Part shown: in pieces, positions 26,183 to 33,259 of the stretch | Numbering within the stretch: position 1 is the stretch's first letter | How the letters are laid out: the number at the start of each line of letters is the position of its first letter | NCBI RefSeq assembly: GCF_900182935.1 | Contig: NZ_FXUE01000006.1 | Span: 62,001-126,000, forward strand | Source: Fibrobacter sp. UWB10 | GTDB taxonomy: Bacteria > Fibrobacterota > Fibrobacteria > Fibrobacterales > Fibrobacteraceae | Length of the DNA stretch: 64,000 nt | Direction of reading: 5' to 3' | Made by a program: the position numbers and the translations under genes | Notes under the pieces: generated by a model | Told to the model about the DNA's origin: nothing | What the model saw: the letters and a program-made list of their open reading frames with translations, nothing else | Database searches by the model: none

Positions 26183-27708
26183 TGGAATAATTTGGAAACG
26201 AGTCCGAAAATTTCCTTTCGGTCTGCGGAATTCAATATAATCAAGGAGCCAATTATGGTTCCTAGAATGCAGGTGACCACGCCACAAACGCCCAACAATT
26301 CCCAACTCGCTTGAGGGAACATTGTTTTAATCCAAAGCAGAAGGCTAAGCAAAACGGTAAAGGACAATACGCTTCGGATAGTGCAAACATAAAGGAACTT
26401 GGCCTTCATTTTAATGCAGTGTGCGCCATACAAGGGAAGGAACGTAAGCGCTTTAACAATGTTAAAGACGGCGCTTGTGCAAGAGATAATCATCAAATGC
26501 GTAAACGTTCCGCTCGTTACGTTTAACCCTACGAAAACAATGACGAATGTCAAACCGAAGGTGAATAGGCTGAAAAGAGAATTGGCCTTGACTTTGTTTG
26601 TGATAGGGTAAAGATTATAGATGGGTTGTAGCGGCATGGCGATGGGGAGGTCGATGCATGCGGCAAGTGTTAAGCAGTATAAAAGTTTGGTGTCTTGCGA
26701 CGGGAGCCACAAAGCATAAAACATGTCGCTAAATGCAAAGATGAAAGCATTGGGAATGATGCTTATCAACCCGAAAAAGCGAAGTGTTTTGATGATTTGC
26801 CTATGTAAAGCTTCGTTTTGGTCTGTTGCGTAAAGCTTTGTCCATGGGGGCGCAAAAATGGAGTTGATGCGTTCAAACAGGGTTAGCGTTAAGGTCGGGA
26901 TTCTTCTTGTAATTGCTAAAACGCCCATTTGCGTTGCGCCGATAAACAAGTTTGCGAGGAGCAAATCGAAACCGGTACTGAGGATAGCACTGAGCTTTTC
27001 GACAACGTTCCAAACGCCTGCAGACAATAGTTCCTTGATGGAATTTTTGTCAAAGTGACTTAAAGAAACGGACAATTCGGGAGTCAGCCTTCGCTTAAGA
27101 ACGATATTGGTGCAAATGATATAGATCGTGCTGATAATGGTTGCTAAACCAATGTACCATACGGCTGCATCAAACAAATAGAATAAGCCAACGAGGAGTA
27201 TTGCTTTGAGAATGTTTGCAATGATTGTCCTGATGGACGAGAGATCCAGTCGGTTCGCAATAAAGGTGCTGACATTATAAACGTTGAAAATAATGCTGAT
27301 GAAGAAGTTTAGGAAGATGCAGAAGAATAAAAGTTTGACATCTCGAATGAGTTCTGGCGGGATATCGATGAGACACTCTAATTTCGCGAGAACGACGACG
27401 CCTATAATGCTCACAAATGCGACAATGATGATATTTGAAAAGAAAACGGAACTGAAATAGCGACGGGCGTCTTCGATTCTGTTCTGGTGGACGCTGATGG
27501 TTATAAAGCGTCCGGCCATGGAATTCAGCGCAATGGTGATAATTTGAGCGTAACCCACAAAATTGCTCGCCAATCCGACAAAACCATATGCAGCCGCCCC
27601 AAGTTGGCTGACTATATATGGAGTTAAGAAAAAGGTAATGCCTAAACTGACCAAAAAGGCAAATACCTGGGCGAAGCTATTTATAATGAATCTTTTTTTT
27701 GAACTCAT
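26179..27708 (-). CDS. Wzx-type polysaccharide flippase (copy 2)
   Basis: A 509-residue membrane protein of the same subfamily as the flippase at 22565-24106; long blocks are identical or nearly so, roughly two thirds identity by eye. The start at 27708 (MSSKKRFIINSFAQVF) is chosen by alignment; an in-frame ATG at 27735 would add nine residues. A run of eight A lies directly after the start codon. Having two close Wzx paralogues in one locus suggests either two repeat-unit types or a duplication followed by divergence. Confidence 0.9.
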   Translation of the reverse strand: MSSKKRFIINSFAQVFAFLVSLGITFFLTPYIVSQLGAAAYGFVGLASNFVGYAQIITIALNSMAGRFITISVHQNRIEDARRYFSSVFFSNIIIVAFVSIIGVVVLAKLECLIDIPPELIRDVKLLFFCIFLNFFISIIFNVYNVSTFIANRLDLSSIRTIIANILKAILLVGLFYLFDAAVWYIGLATIISTIYIICTNIVLKRRLTPELSVSLSHFDKNSIKELLSAGVWNVVEKLSAILSTGFDLLLANLFIGATQMGVLAITRRIPTLTLTLFERINSIFAPPWTKLYATDQNEALHRQIIKTLRFFGLISIIPNAFIFAFSDMFYALWLPSQDTKLLYCLTLAACIDLPIAMPLQPIYNLYPITNKVKANSLFSLFTFGLTFVIVFVGLNVTSGTFTHLMIISCTSAVFNIVKALTFLPLYGAHCIKMKAKFLYVCTIRSVLSFTVLLSLLLWIKTMFPQASWELLGVCGVVTCILGTIIGSLIILNSADRKEIFGLVSKLFH

Positions 27709-27746
27709 TTTAAATAAAGATAGAATAATTGGCAAATGAAAAAAGT

Positions 27747-27754
27747 TATATTTG
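27747..27754 (+). promoter_or_regulatory. TATATTTG element before the TupA-like gene
   Basis: An exact match to the Bacteroides -7 box TAnnTTTG, 57 bases before the ATG at 27812 in the 103-base divergent gap. No TTTG is seen 19-21 bases upstream. Confidence 0.3.
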
Positions 27755-27811
27755 GACCCGTAGAAAATAATTGCAACTCTTTTAAAGAGTTTGTTTAACT
27801 AGAGCCCTAGG

Positions 27812-28732
27812 ATGAAGTTTTTTCAGTCTGCAATTCGCTATACAAAACGACCGCTGTCGTTGTTCGATCGATGGGCGAAAAAGGGCCGATTGAACTGGTT
27901 GCCTGATAAAATTTATCTGTCGTTGATGTGGCGAAGCAAAATGGGCTATTGGCTAAATTGGGCCAATCCGCAAGGCTTTAATGAAAAAATGCAATGGCTG
28001 AAGTTGAACTACCGTCAGCCGTCATTTAGCAAACAGGCCGACAAATATGAAGTCCGGTCTTTTGTAGAAAATAAAATCGGAAAGCAGTACCTTATTCCTA
28101 TTTTGGGAGTGTGGGACGATCCCGATAAGATTGATTTCAGTAAATTGCCGAATCAATTTGTTTTGAAATGCAATCATGATTCCGGCAGTGTTGTCGTTTG
28201 CCATGACAAAAGTAAAATTGATGAAAATCAGATAAAATCTCGTTTTAAAGAGTCTCTGAAAAAGAATTACTATTATAGATTCAGAGAATGGCCGTATAAG
28301 GACATTAAGCCGCTTGTTATTGCAGAACAGTTCTTGCAAGGATCAGAAAAAGACGAAGTCCCTTATGACTACAAGTTTTTCTGTTTTCATGGCGAACCGA
28401 AGTTCATGTATATATCCAATGATGGCGCTCAAGATACGGTGACAGACTTTTTCGATATGGACTACAATCATTTGGAATGCGTCATAGACCAGCCGAATGC
28501 TTCTGTTCCTCCGGCAAAGCCTGAAAAATTTGACGAAATGGTTAGCCTTGCTAAAAAGCTGTCAGAAGGCATTCCCCATGTGAGAGTGGACTTTTTCTGC
28601 TGCAACAATCAGGTCTATTTTGGCGAAATGACTTTCTTCCACGATGCGGGATTCTTTAAATTCACCCCGTCGAAGTGGGATAACTTTTTTGGCGAAATGT
28701 TGGATTTAAAATCAATCGGAAAGAAACATTAG
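27812..28732 (+). CDS. TupA-like ATP-grasp protein
   Basis: A 306-residue protein of the TupA-like ATP-grasp family found in capsule and teichuronopeptide loci. Recognisable blocks are NPQGFNEKMQWLKLNYRQP, ADKYEVRSFVENKIGKQYLIPILGVWDDPDKIDF, FVLKCNHDSGSVVVCHDKSK, PLVIAEQFL, DYKFFCFHGEPKFMYI and VDFFCCNNQVYFGEMTFFHDAGFFKFTPSKWD. TupA in Bacillus halodurans links amino-acid polymers to a polysaccharide, so this protein may ligate an amino acid or a similar acid to the glycan. The stop is one base from that of the convergent DUF616 gene. Confidence 0.88.
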   Translation: MKFFQSAIRYTKRPLSLFDRWAKKGRLNWLPDKIYLSLMWRSKMGYWLNWANPQGFNEKMQWLKLNYRQPSFSKQADKYEVRSFVENKIGKQYLIPILGVWDDPDKIDFSKLPNQFVLKCNHDSGSVVVCHDKSKIDENQIKSRFKESLKKNYYYRFREWPYKDIKPLVIAEQFLQGSEKDEVPYDYKFFCFHGEPKFMYISNDGAQDTVTDFFDMDYNHLECVIDQPNASVPPAKPEKFDEMVSLAKKLSEGIPHVRVDFFCCNNQVYFGEMTFFHDAGFFKFTPSKWDNFFGEMLDLKSIGKKH

Positions 28733-28733
28733 G

Positions 28734-29480
28734 TTACTTTCCGTATCCCACCAACTTGCGATAAACGAATCGCCCGACTCGCTTTAATTTCTTGCCCCAA
28801 ATATTTTTCTCGCGCACATGGCTTTCGAACTGAAGCCAAGGACAATTGCGTGCGTTTTCATTTTCGGGCAGCAAGTAGTCGAACGGAATCCCTTCTTTCC
28901 ATAGTGTGTAAGGGTACGAAAGCTGGTCTCGGCGAGAATACTTGTTAATAATTTCCCACCATAGTTCGCACTGCCGGCGCACCTTTTCGTTGTCATGCCT
29001 GCGCAAGATGATGTTAGCTTCAAACATGCCGTAATGGCGCGGAAGCCCTTGCTTGCGGATAAACCGCATCTCTTTCACGATGGCCGAGAACCTATCGAGC
29101 CCGTAGGTGAAAACAACGTAGCCTTCGTTGTAGCAACAATCCCTGAACGGGTGCTTGACGCCCGAAAGAAGGGCCCCGCTTTCAATCTTCTGAATGACGC
29201 GTTCATAAAAATCTTTCGAGGCAATACAGATGTTTGCGTCCATATAGACGCTGTAATCGTATTGCGAAAGTACAATCCAGGGGTGCATCTTCGGGTATCT
29301 GGATTCTATTTGCTTAGAACAGAATTCCCCGTCAAACTTGCGGATTTCCCATACGCCAATGCGGTCCTTGGGAATGTCGTTAGAAAAACAGATGTAATCG
29401 AACCGTTCGTCAGTAACGGAGGGCTGCTTTAATTGGTCGTAGCCTCCGGTGAGAACGGTGTAGATTGCAATTTTTTTCAT
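28734..29480 (-). CDS. DUF616-family probable glycosyltransferase
   Basis: A 248-residue protein whose N-terminus (IAIYTVLTGGYDQLKQP) and core (RFDYICFSND, RYPKMHPWIVLSQYDYSVYMDANICI) match the DUF616/TOD1-like group, which has a GT-A fold. YMDAN supplies a DxD-like metal site. FRDCCYNEG and FEANIILRRH fit the rest of the family. The activity is inferred from fold and context. Its ATG directly follows the stop of the cytidylyltransferase gene (TAAATG), so the two are coupled. Confidence 0.8.
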   Translation of the reverse strand: MKKIAIYTVLTGGYDQLKQPSVTDERFDYICFSNDIPKDRIGVWEIRKFDGEFCSKQIESRYPKMHPWIVLSQYDYSVYMDANICIASKDFYERVIQKIESGALLSGVKHPFRDCCYNEGYVVFTYGLDRFSAIVKEMRFIRKQGLPRHYGMFEANIILRRHDNEKVRRQCELWWEIINKYSRRDQLSYPYTLWKEGIPFDYLLPENENARNCPWLQFESHVREKNIWGKKLKRVGRFVYRKLVGYGK

Positions 29481-30206
29481 TTAGTCCAAACCGTAAATCT
29501 GGGCGTCTTCTTTTACCTGCAAAATAGCCCTCATGGTGTAGAAATCATCAGGAGTCGTAATCTTGATGTTTTCGTAAGGGCCGTCTGTCATGTGCAGCTT
29601 GAATCCGTAATGCTGCATGAGCGTACAGGAATCGATAAAGTCTTTTCGGCCTTCTTCGAGCGCGCGGTTGTGTGCAGAAAGAATGTCATGAAGCCAGAAA
29701 CATTGCGGGGCTTTGGCCACGCGGGAATGCGCTCTGTCCGGAACCATCTTGATTCCGCCTTCGTCGTCAATTTCAACAATCGTTTCTTTTACGATGCCAC
29801 TTGTAATCGAATTTCCGTGCTTCTTGACGCATTCGATGTTCTTGGTCAAGAGTTCGCTGTTGATAAGCGGGCGCACGCCATCGTGAATCAAGACGATGCT
29901 TTCTTCGTCTTGGGCGATTTCTTTTGCGGCAACCAAACCGTTGTAAATCGAAAGCTGGCCCGATTCTCCACCAGGTACGATCTTCTTGATTTTCTGCAGG
30001 TGGAATTGGGCAACCAAATTCTTGAAGTAGTCAATCCAGTCGGCAACGCACACGACTACAACCGCATCAATCATGGGGTTCTTTTCAAAATGTTGAATCG
30101 TGTGAATTATAATGGGCTTATCATAAATGCGCAAAAACTGCTTGGGCAAATCTTTGCTATGCATTCTCGAGCCGACACCGCCTGCGAAAATAATACCGAT
30201 ATTCAT
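29481..30206 (-). CDS. IspD/TarI-family cytidylyltransferase (probable CDP-ribitol synthase)
   Basis: A 241-residue enzyme with the nucleotide-binding IIFAGGVGSRM and the basic DLPKQFLRI. VLIHDGVRPLI, TSGIVKETIVEI and PQCFWLHDILSAHNRA follow in family order. The same fold serves 2-C-methyl-D-erythritol-4-phosphate cytidylyltransferase (IspD) and D-ribitol-5-phosphate cytidylyltransferase (TarI/Bcs1/human ISPD). Its place in a teichoic-acid-like locus next to a probable glycosyltransferase, and not beside ispF, favours a ribitol or similar polyol. No TarJ-type alcohol dehydrogenase is adjacent, so the ribitol-phosphate source is unresolved. Confidence 0.85.
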   Translation of the reverse strand: MNIGIIFAGGVGSRMHSKDLPKQFLRIYDKPIIIHTIQHFEKNPMIDAVVVVCVADWIDYFKNLVAQFHLQKIKKIVPGGESGQLSIYNGLVAAKEIAQDEESIVLIHDGVRPLINSELLTKNIECVKKHGNSITSGIVKETIVEIDDEGGIKMVPDRAHSRVAKAPQCFWLHDILSAHNRALEEGRKDFIDSCTLMQHYGFKLHMTDGPYENIKITTPDDFYTMRAILQVKEDAQIYGLD

Positions 30207-30226
30207 GAAAATAAAAATAAGAAATT

Positions 30227-31459
30227 TTAGAGGTCGTAATTTTCGTCAACCCATTTCAAACGCTGGTTAATCCACTCTTTTAAGGCGTTCACAGCATCTT
30301 CATAGCTGTCGTAGGCTTCTATAAAGGGCCACTCGGAATCGTTTTCTAAAACGGGCCACCGCTTGAATTCGTTTTGCATCGCCTTGTCGAGTTTCGGCCA
30401 CGTTTGGTCAATGGAATCTAGCATGTCCTCAAAATGATTTCGGTTTTCTTGCCAGTAATTGTCGACCATCTTTTTGACTTGCTTGTTCTTGAAAATAAGG
30501 CGGTACCAACCGTATTTTTTAACATACCAGTTTTGGGGAGATACGACTCCGTTGCTCGATATTCCGTAAGCAATGTCAAAGTCCCACACGGGGCCCATTT
30601 GCATGGGCAAACCTTTTTGCCAAGTAATAAAATGACTTCGCCTAAAGGCACCATCGGTATTGTGAGAAAACTCTTGAATCCAGTAATAGCGAATGAAATC
30701 GTCTATGTCAATCCAGTTTCGCAGAGAATCTGTATTGTTGATGGCTTTACTTTGTAAGAAACTCTCGAAGGCGTTGAGGTGGCTTTTTAGAGTTTCCTTT
30801 ATTTGAGTGGATGGATTCTTGGGGTAGCAAATGTCATAGATAAAGTCCAGGTCTGTTGTAATCAGGTTTTCGCCTGTTGCATTAGCTGAAGTTTTCTCGA
30901 ATAAGTAGCTGGAATCATCTTCGTATATCTTGACTCGTTGTGGAGAGACTTTGATGTGCTCCACAAGCATGTAAACGCCCATGTATCTGCGATTCAAGAA
31001 AACTTCGACAAACTGGTTTCGCGGGGAATAGCTGTCGTGCAGGGTGTGGGCGAGTTGATAGGTTATGTAATTGCGGAGCATGCTTTTGTCGCGGTGGTTT
31101 GCGACTAGGTCCCATTCTTTGTCTTTGGGCATTCCGAACAGCGATTGTTTGCTCTCGAATTTGAGCTTGATGCTGTATTTGGCCATGGAGAAACTGGAGT
31201 TGCCCCGGCCTTTGATTTCTAGGTCCAATACATCGCTTTCGGGCGAATTTTCTCCGTAAATTTGCAATTTTGCGCTGTGTTCGGTTTCTCGGTCGCCAAT
31301 TTGGGCGAAATCTTCAGTTTCTATCACGAGTCGCGGCAGGCCCGCGTAAGGATAATCAGAATCGTCTAAAACTAAAAAATCGGGATTTCTTTCCGTATCG
31401 TTCCAAACGCAGGAACAAAACAATGTGCAAATGAAAAGAAAAACCGAGATGTGGAACAT
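30227..31459 (-). CDS. CotH-family lipoprotein
   Basis: A 410-residue predicted lipoprotein (lipobox LFCSC, cysteine at about 17). The CotH domain (about 75-370) shows LEIKGRGNSSF, KYSIKLKFESKQSLFGMPKDKEWDLVANHRDKSMLRNYITYQLAH, NRRYMGVYMLVEHIKV, LFEKT, and MGPVWDFDIAYG, the last being the metal-binding aspartate segment. It is shorter than the CotH protein at 8347 and lacks a lamin-tail domain. It heads the minus-strand unit with the IspD/TarI and DUF616 genes (20-base gap), which hints at a role on the envelope glycan. Confidence 0.85.
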   Translation of the reverse strand: MFHISVFLFICTLFCSCVWNDTERNPDFLVLDDSDYPYAGLPRLVIETEDFAQIGDRETEHSAKLQIYGENSPESDVLDLEIKGRGNSSFSMAKYSIKLKFESKQSLFGMPKDKEWDLVANHRDKSMLRNYITYQLAHTLHDSYSPRNQFVEVFLNRRYMGVYMLVEHIKVSPQRVKIYEDDSSYLFEKTSANATGENLITTDLDFIYDICYPKNPSTQIKETLKSHLNAFESFLQSKAINNTDSLRNWIDIDDFIRYYWIQEFSHNTDGAFRRSHFITWQKGLPMQMGPVWDFDIAYGISSNGVVSPQNWYVKKYGWYRLIFKNKQVKKMVDNYWQENRNHFEDMLDSIDQTWPKLDKAMQNEFKRWPVLENDSEWPFIEAYDSYEDAVNALKEWINQRLKWVDENYDL

Positions 31460-31463
31460 AAGG

Positions 31464-31471
31464 CAAATATA
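31464..31471 (-). promoter_or_regulatory. TATATTTG element before the CotH/IspD-like unit
   Basis: On the minus strand an exact TAnnTTTG match ends five bases before the ATG at 31459. The divergent gap is only 32 bases, so both promoters must be compact; TAGATTTT and TAGATTTA lie on the plus strand in the same gap. Confidence 0.25.
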
Positions 31472-31491
31472 GATTTTCTAGATTTATTACG

Positions 31492-32334
31492 ATGCTTTCT
31501 CGGACTCAACGCCTGTGTTTTGCATACTCCGTGCTCGCCGTACTCTTGTTCAGCGTGGTTTCGCTCCATGCCCGCGAAACCGTATCGCCTGTTCGCGGGC
31601 CTGCAAGCTATGCTTTGTTCGGGAGTATAGCGGAACTTCGTGACGATGTCTATAGTGTCGACTTGAATTTGGCGGGGGAGTATGCCCCGTGCAAGTGCTT
31701 TAGCATTTATGGCGATTTCTCGTATAGGCTTTTAAGCTACGAGTACGACCTCATGCTCCACGATCAACGTCATGAAGCGTTGAACTTGCATGTCAACGGG
31801 CTTAACGAATCGTACTTAGGTGCCAAAATGATGCCGTTCCCGTTTTTCGGCGTCGATTTCAATTGGCGACTTCCGCCGCGCGAAGGCTCTAGGGTGAATC
31901 GCTTTCATCGCCTTGGAATTTCTCCGTTCGGTCTTTACGATTTTACCAAAAACTTGACATTTGGTCTAGCTCTAGAATATTTCACGTTTCTCGAAAAACA
32001 GAATTATCAGCCAGGCGACGAACTGGGCGTAAAAGGCTCCTTCTCGTGGAAATTGCTTTGGGACCCGGATAACCATACCGGTTGGCAACTCGATTACACC
32101 TTGCTGTATCGCTGGCGTATCCAGGAATCCGAAAACATGAACATGGACAAACCCTACCGAAAAATGGATGACTTGGAACGCGGCTTTAGAATTCGCGTCG
32201 ATGCGGCCCGCTACATCTCGGTGTTCAAGAAATCCTTGGGAATTGCCCTCTTTTACGAAATAAACCGTGGCTATTTATTTGGAGTGGAAACCGGCCACAC
32301 ATTAGGGCTTTATGCAAAGTTCCTGTTCTTATAA
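31492..32334 (+). CDS. Predicted outer-membrane beta-barrel protein, unknown function
   Basis: A 280-residue exported protein with a signal peptide (about 1-27, ending SLHA-R). The mature part alternates hydrophobic and polar residues in many short strands (VYSVDLNLAGEYAP, FSIYGDFSYRLLSYEY, LTFGLALEYFTFL, WQLDYTLLYRW, LGIALFYEIN) and ends LGLYAKFLFL, a plausible barrel-closing strand. A segment around residues 100-120 has AKMMPFPFFGVDFNWRLPPREGS. I do not recognise a family. Its 3' end overlaps the oxidoreductase gene by 23 bases. Confidence 0.7.
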   Translation: MLSRTQRLCFAYSVLAVLLFSVVSLHARETVSPVRGPASYALFGSIAELRDDVYSVDLNLAGEYAPCKCFSIYGDFSYRLLSYEYDLMLHDQRHEALNLHVNGLNESYLGAKMMPFPFFGVDFNWRLPPREGSRVNRFHRLGISPFGLYDFTKNLTFGLALEYFTFLEKQNYQPGDELGVKGSFSWKLLWDPDNHTGWQLDYTLLYRWRIQESENMNMDKPYRKMDDLERGFRIRVDAARYISVFKKSLGIALFYEINRGYLFGVETGHTLGLYAKFLFL

Positions 32335-33259
32335 GGCAATCCTGATTGGTAATGGAACCATGGGCGAGCGGCACAAGCGGCTGTTCGAACAAGACGGCGT
32401 TGAATTTATCGGGGTGGCGGACACTTCGGCCGAGGCTACCGCCTTGTTCAAACGAATTAAAGCCGGTGAACTTGCTCCCGATTTTGCCGTTGTTGCATCT
32501 CCTGCCGTAACGCACGATGAATACGTCAAAAAATGCATTAAAACGAAACTCCCAGTGCTTGTGGAAAAGCCTGTGTCGGTGTCTGGGCTTGATGCTCTAG
32601 AATACCAGAAACTTGCCCTGAAACGGTGCGCATTTGTCTTTGTCGGGCATTCGGAACGCTACAATCCGGCAATCGAAGAATTTGTGAAGACTGACTTTTG
32701 CAAGGAAATGCAGGATTACTTGAAATTCTGGTACCTTCAGAAACAAGATTTCGCTCCGGTTTCCTTCAAGTTTACGCGAACACACGGCTTTTCGCCCCGC
32801 AATCGCGACGTCTCTGTGGAATACGACTTAATGATTCACGACATGGACTTGCTTAATTTCTTTGTAGACAAGAATGCCATGATGTACAAGTCGTTTCATT
32901 GTGAAGAATTGTCAGACGACCGCGTTCACGCCTTTTATGATTTGAGTACGCTAAAGGCTGAATTTATTGCGGACCGCAATTGTGCTACAGATTCTCGCAT
33001 GGTAGAAATCTCGATGAACGGCCGTTCCGTATCGCTAGATTTGGGCGCCTATCGCAATGGCAATCCGGCGTATGCATTGCAAAAGGAACATCAGGCTTTT
33101 CTAAATTGTTTAAGCTCTTATAAGAATGCCACACAAGATGAAGATTCCGCATACGATTGGTATCGTGGTTTTTACGACGCCTGCAATGCGGTCGTACTGG
33201 TTTCTTTGATTGGTGAAGTATATAAAAAGGGGAGGGTAAATGAAACTGATGCAAAATAA
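32312..33259 (+). CDS. Gfo/Idh/MocA-family NAD(P)-dependent oxidoreductase
   Basis: A 315-residue Rossmann-fold enzyme. KAILIGNGTMGERHKRLFEQDGVEFIGVADTS gives the cofactor site, and PVLVEKPVS gives the EKP motif with the conserved lysine. The C-terminal domain has DLMIHDMDLLNFFV, the conserved HDxD-type metal or substrate region. Family members oxidise or dehydrate sugars and inositols, often for nucleotide sugars; the substrate here is not evident. The start at 32312 overlaps the barrel gene, and the end overlaps the SppA gene by 20 bases, so all three are probably cotranscribed. Confidence 0.87.
   Translation: MQSSCSYKAILIGNGTMGERHKRLFEQDGVEFIGVADTSAEATALFKRIKAGELAPDFAVVASPAVTHDEYVKKCIKTKLPVLVEKPVSVSGLDALEYQKLALKRCAFVFVGHSERYNPAIEEFVKTDFCKEMQDYLKFWYLQKQDFAPVSFKFTRTHGFSPRNRDVSVEYDLMIHDMDLLNFFVDKNAMMYKSFHCEELSDDRVHAFYDLSTLKAEFIADRNCATDSRMVEISMNGRSVSLDLGAYRNGNPAYALQKEHQAFLNCLSSYKNATQDEDSAYDWYRGFYDACNAVVLVSLIGEVYKKGRVNETDAK

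Noticed and set aside
22565-27708. Insertion sequence or composite transposon formed by the two repeated genes
   Set aside because: The repeated genes encode flippases, not transposases, and no terminal inverted repeats or target duplications are seen.
29481-30206. Housekeeping IspD of isoprenoid synthesis
   Set aside because: Fold and motifs allow it, but the gene lies in a glycan locus away from ispF; kept as a possibility only.
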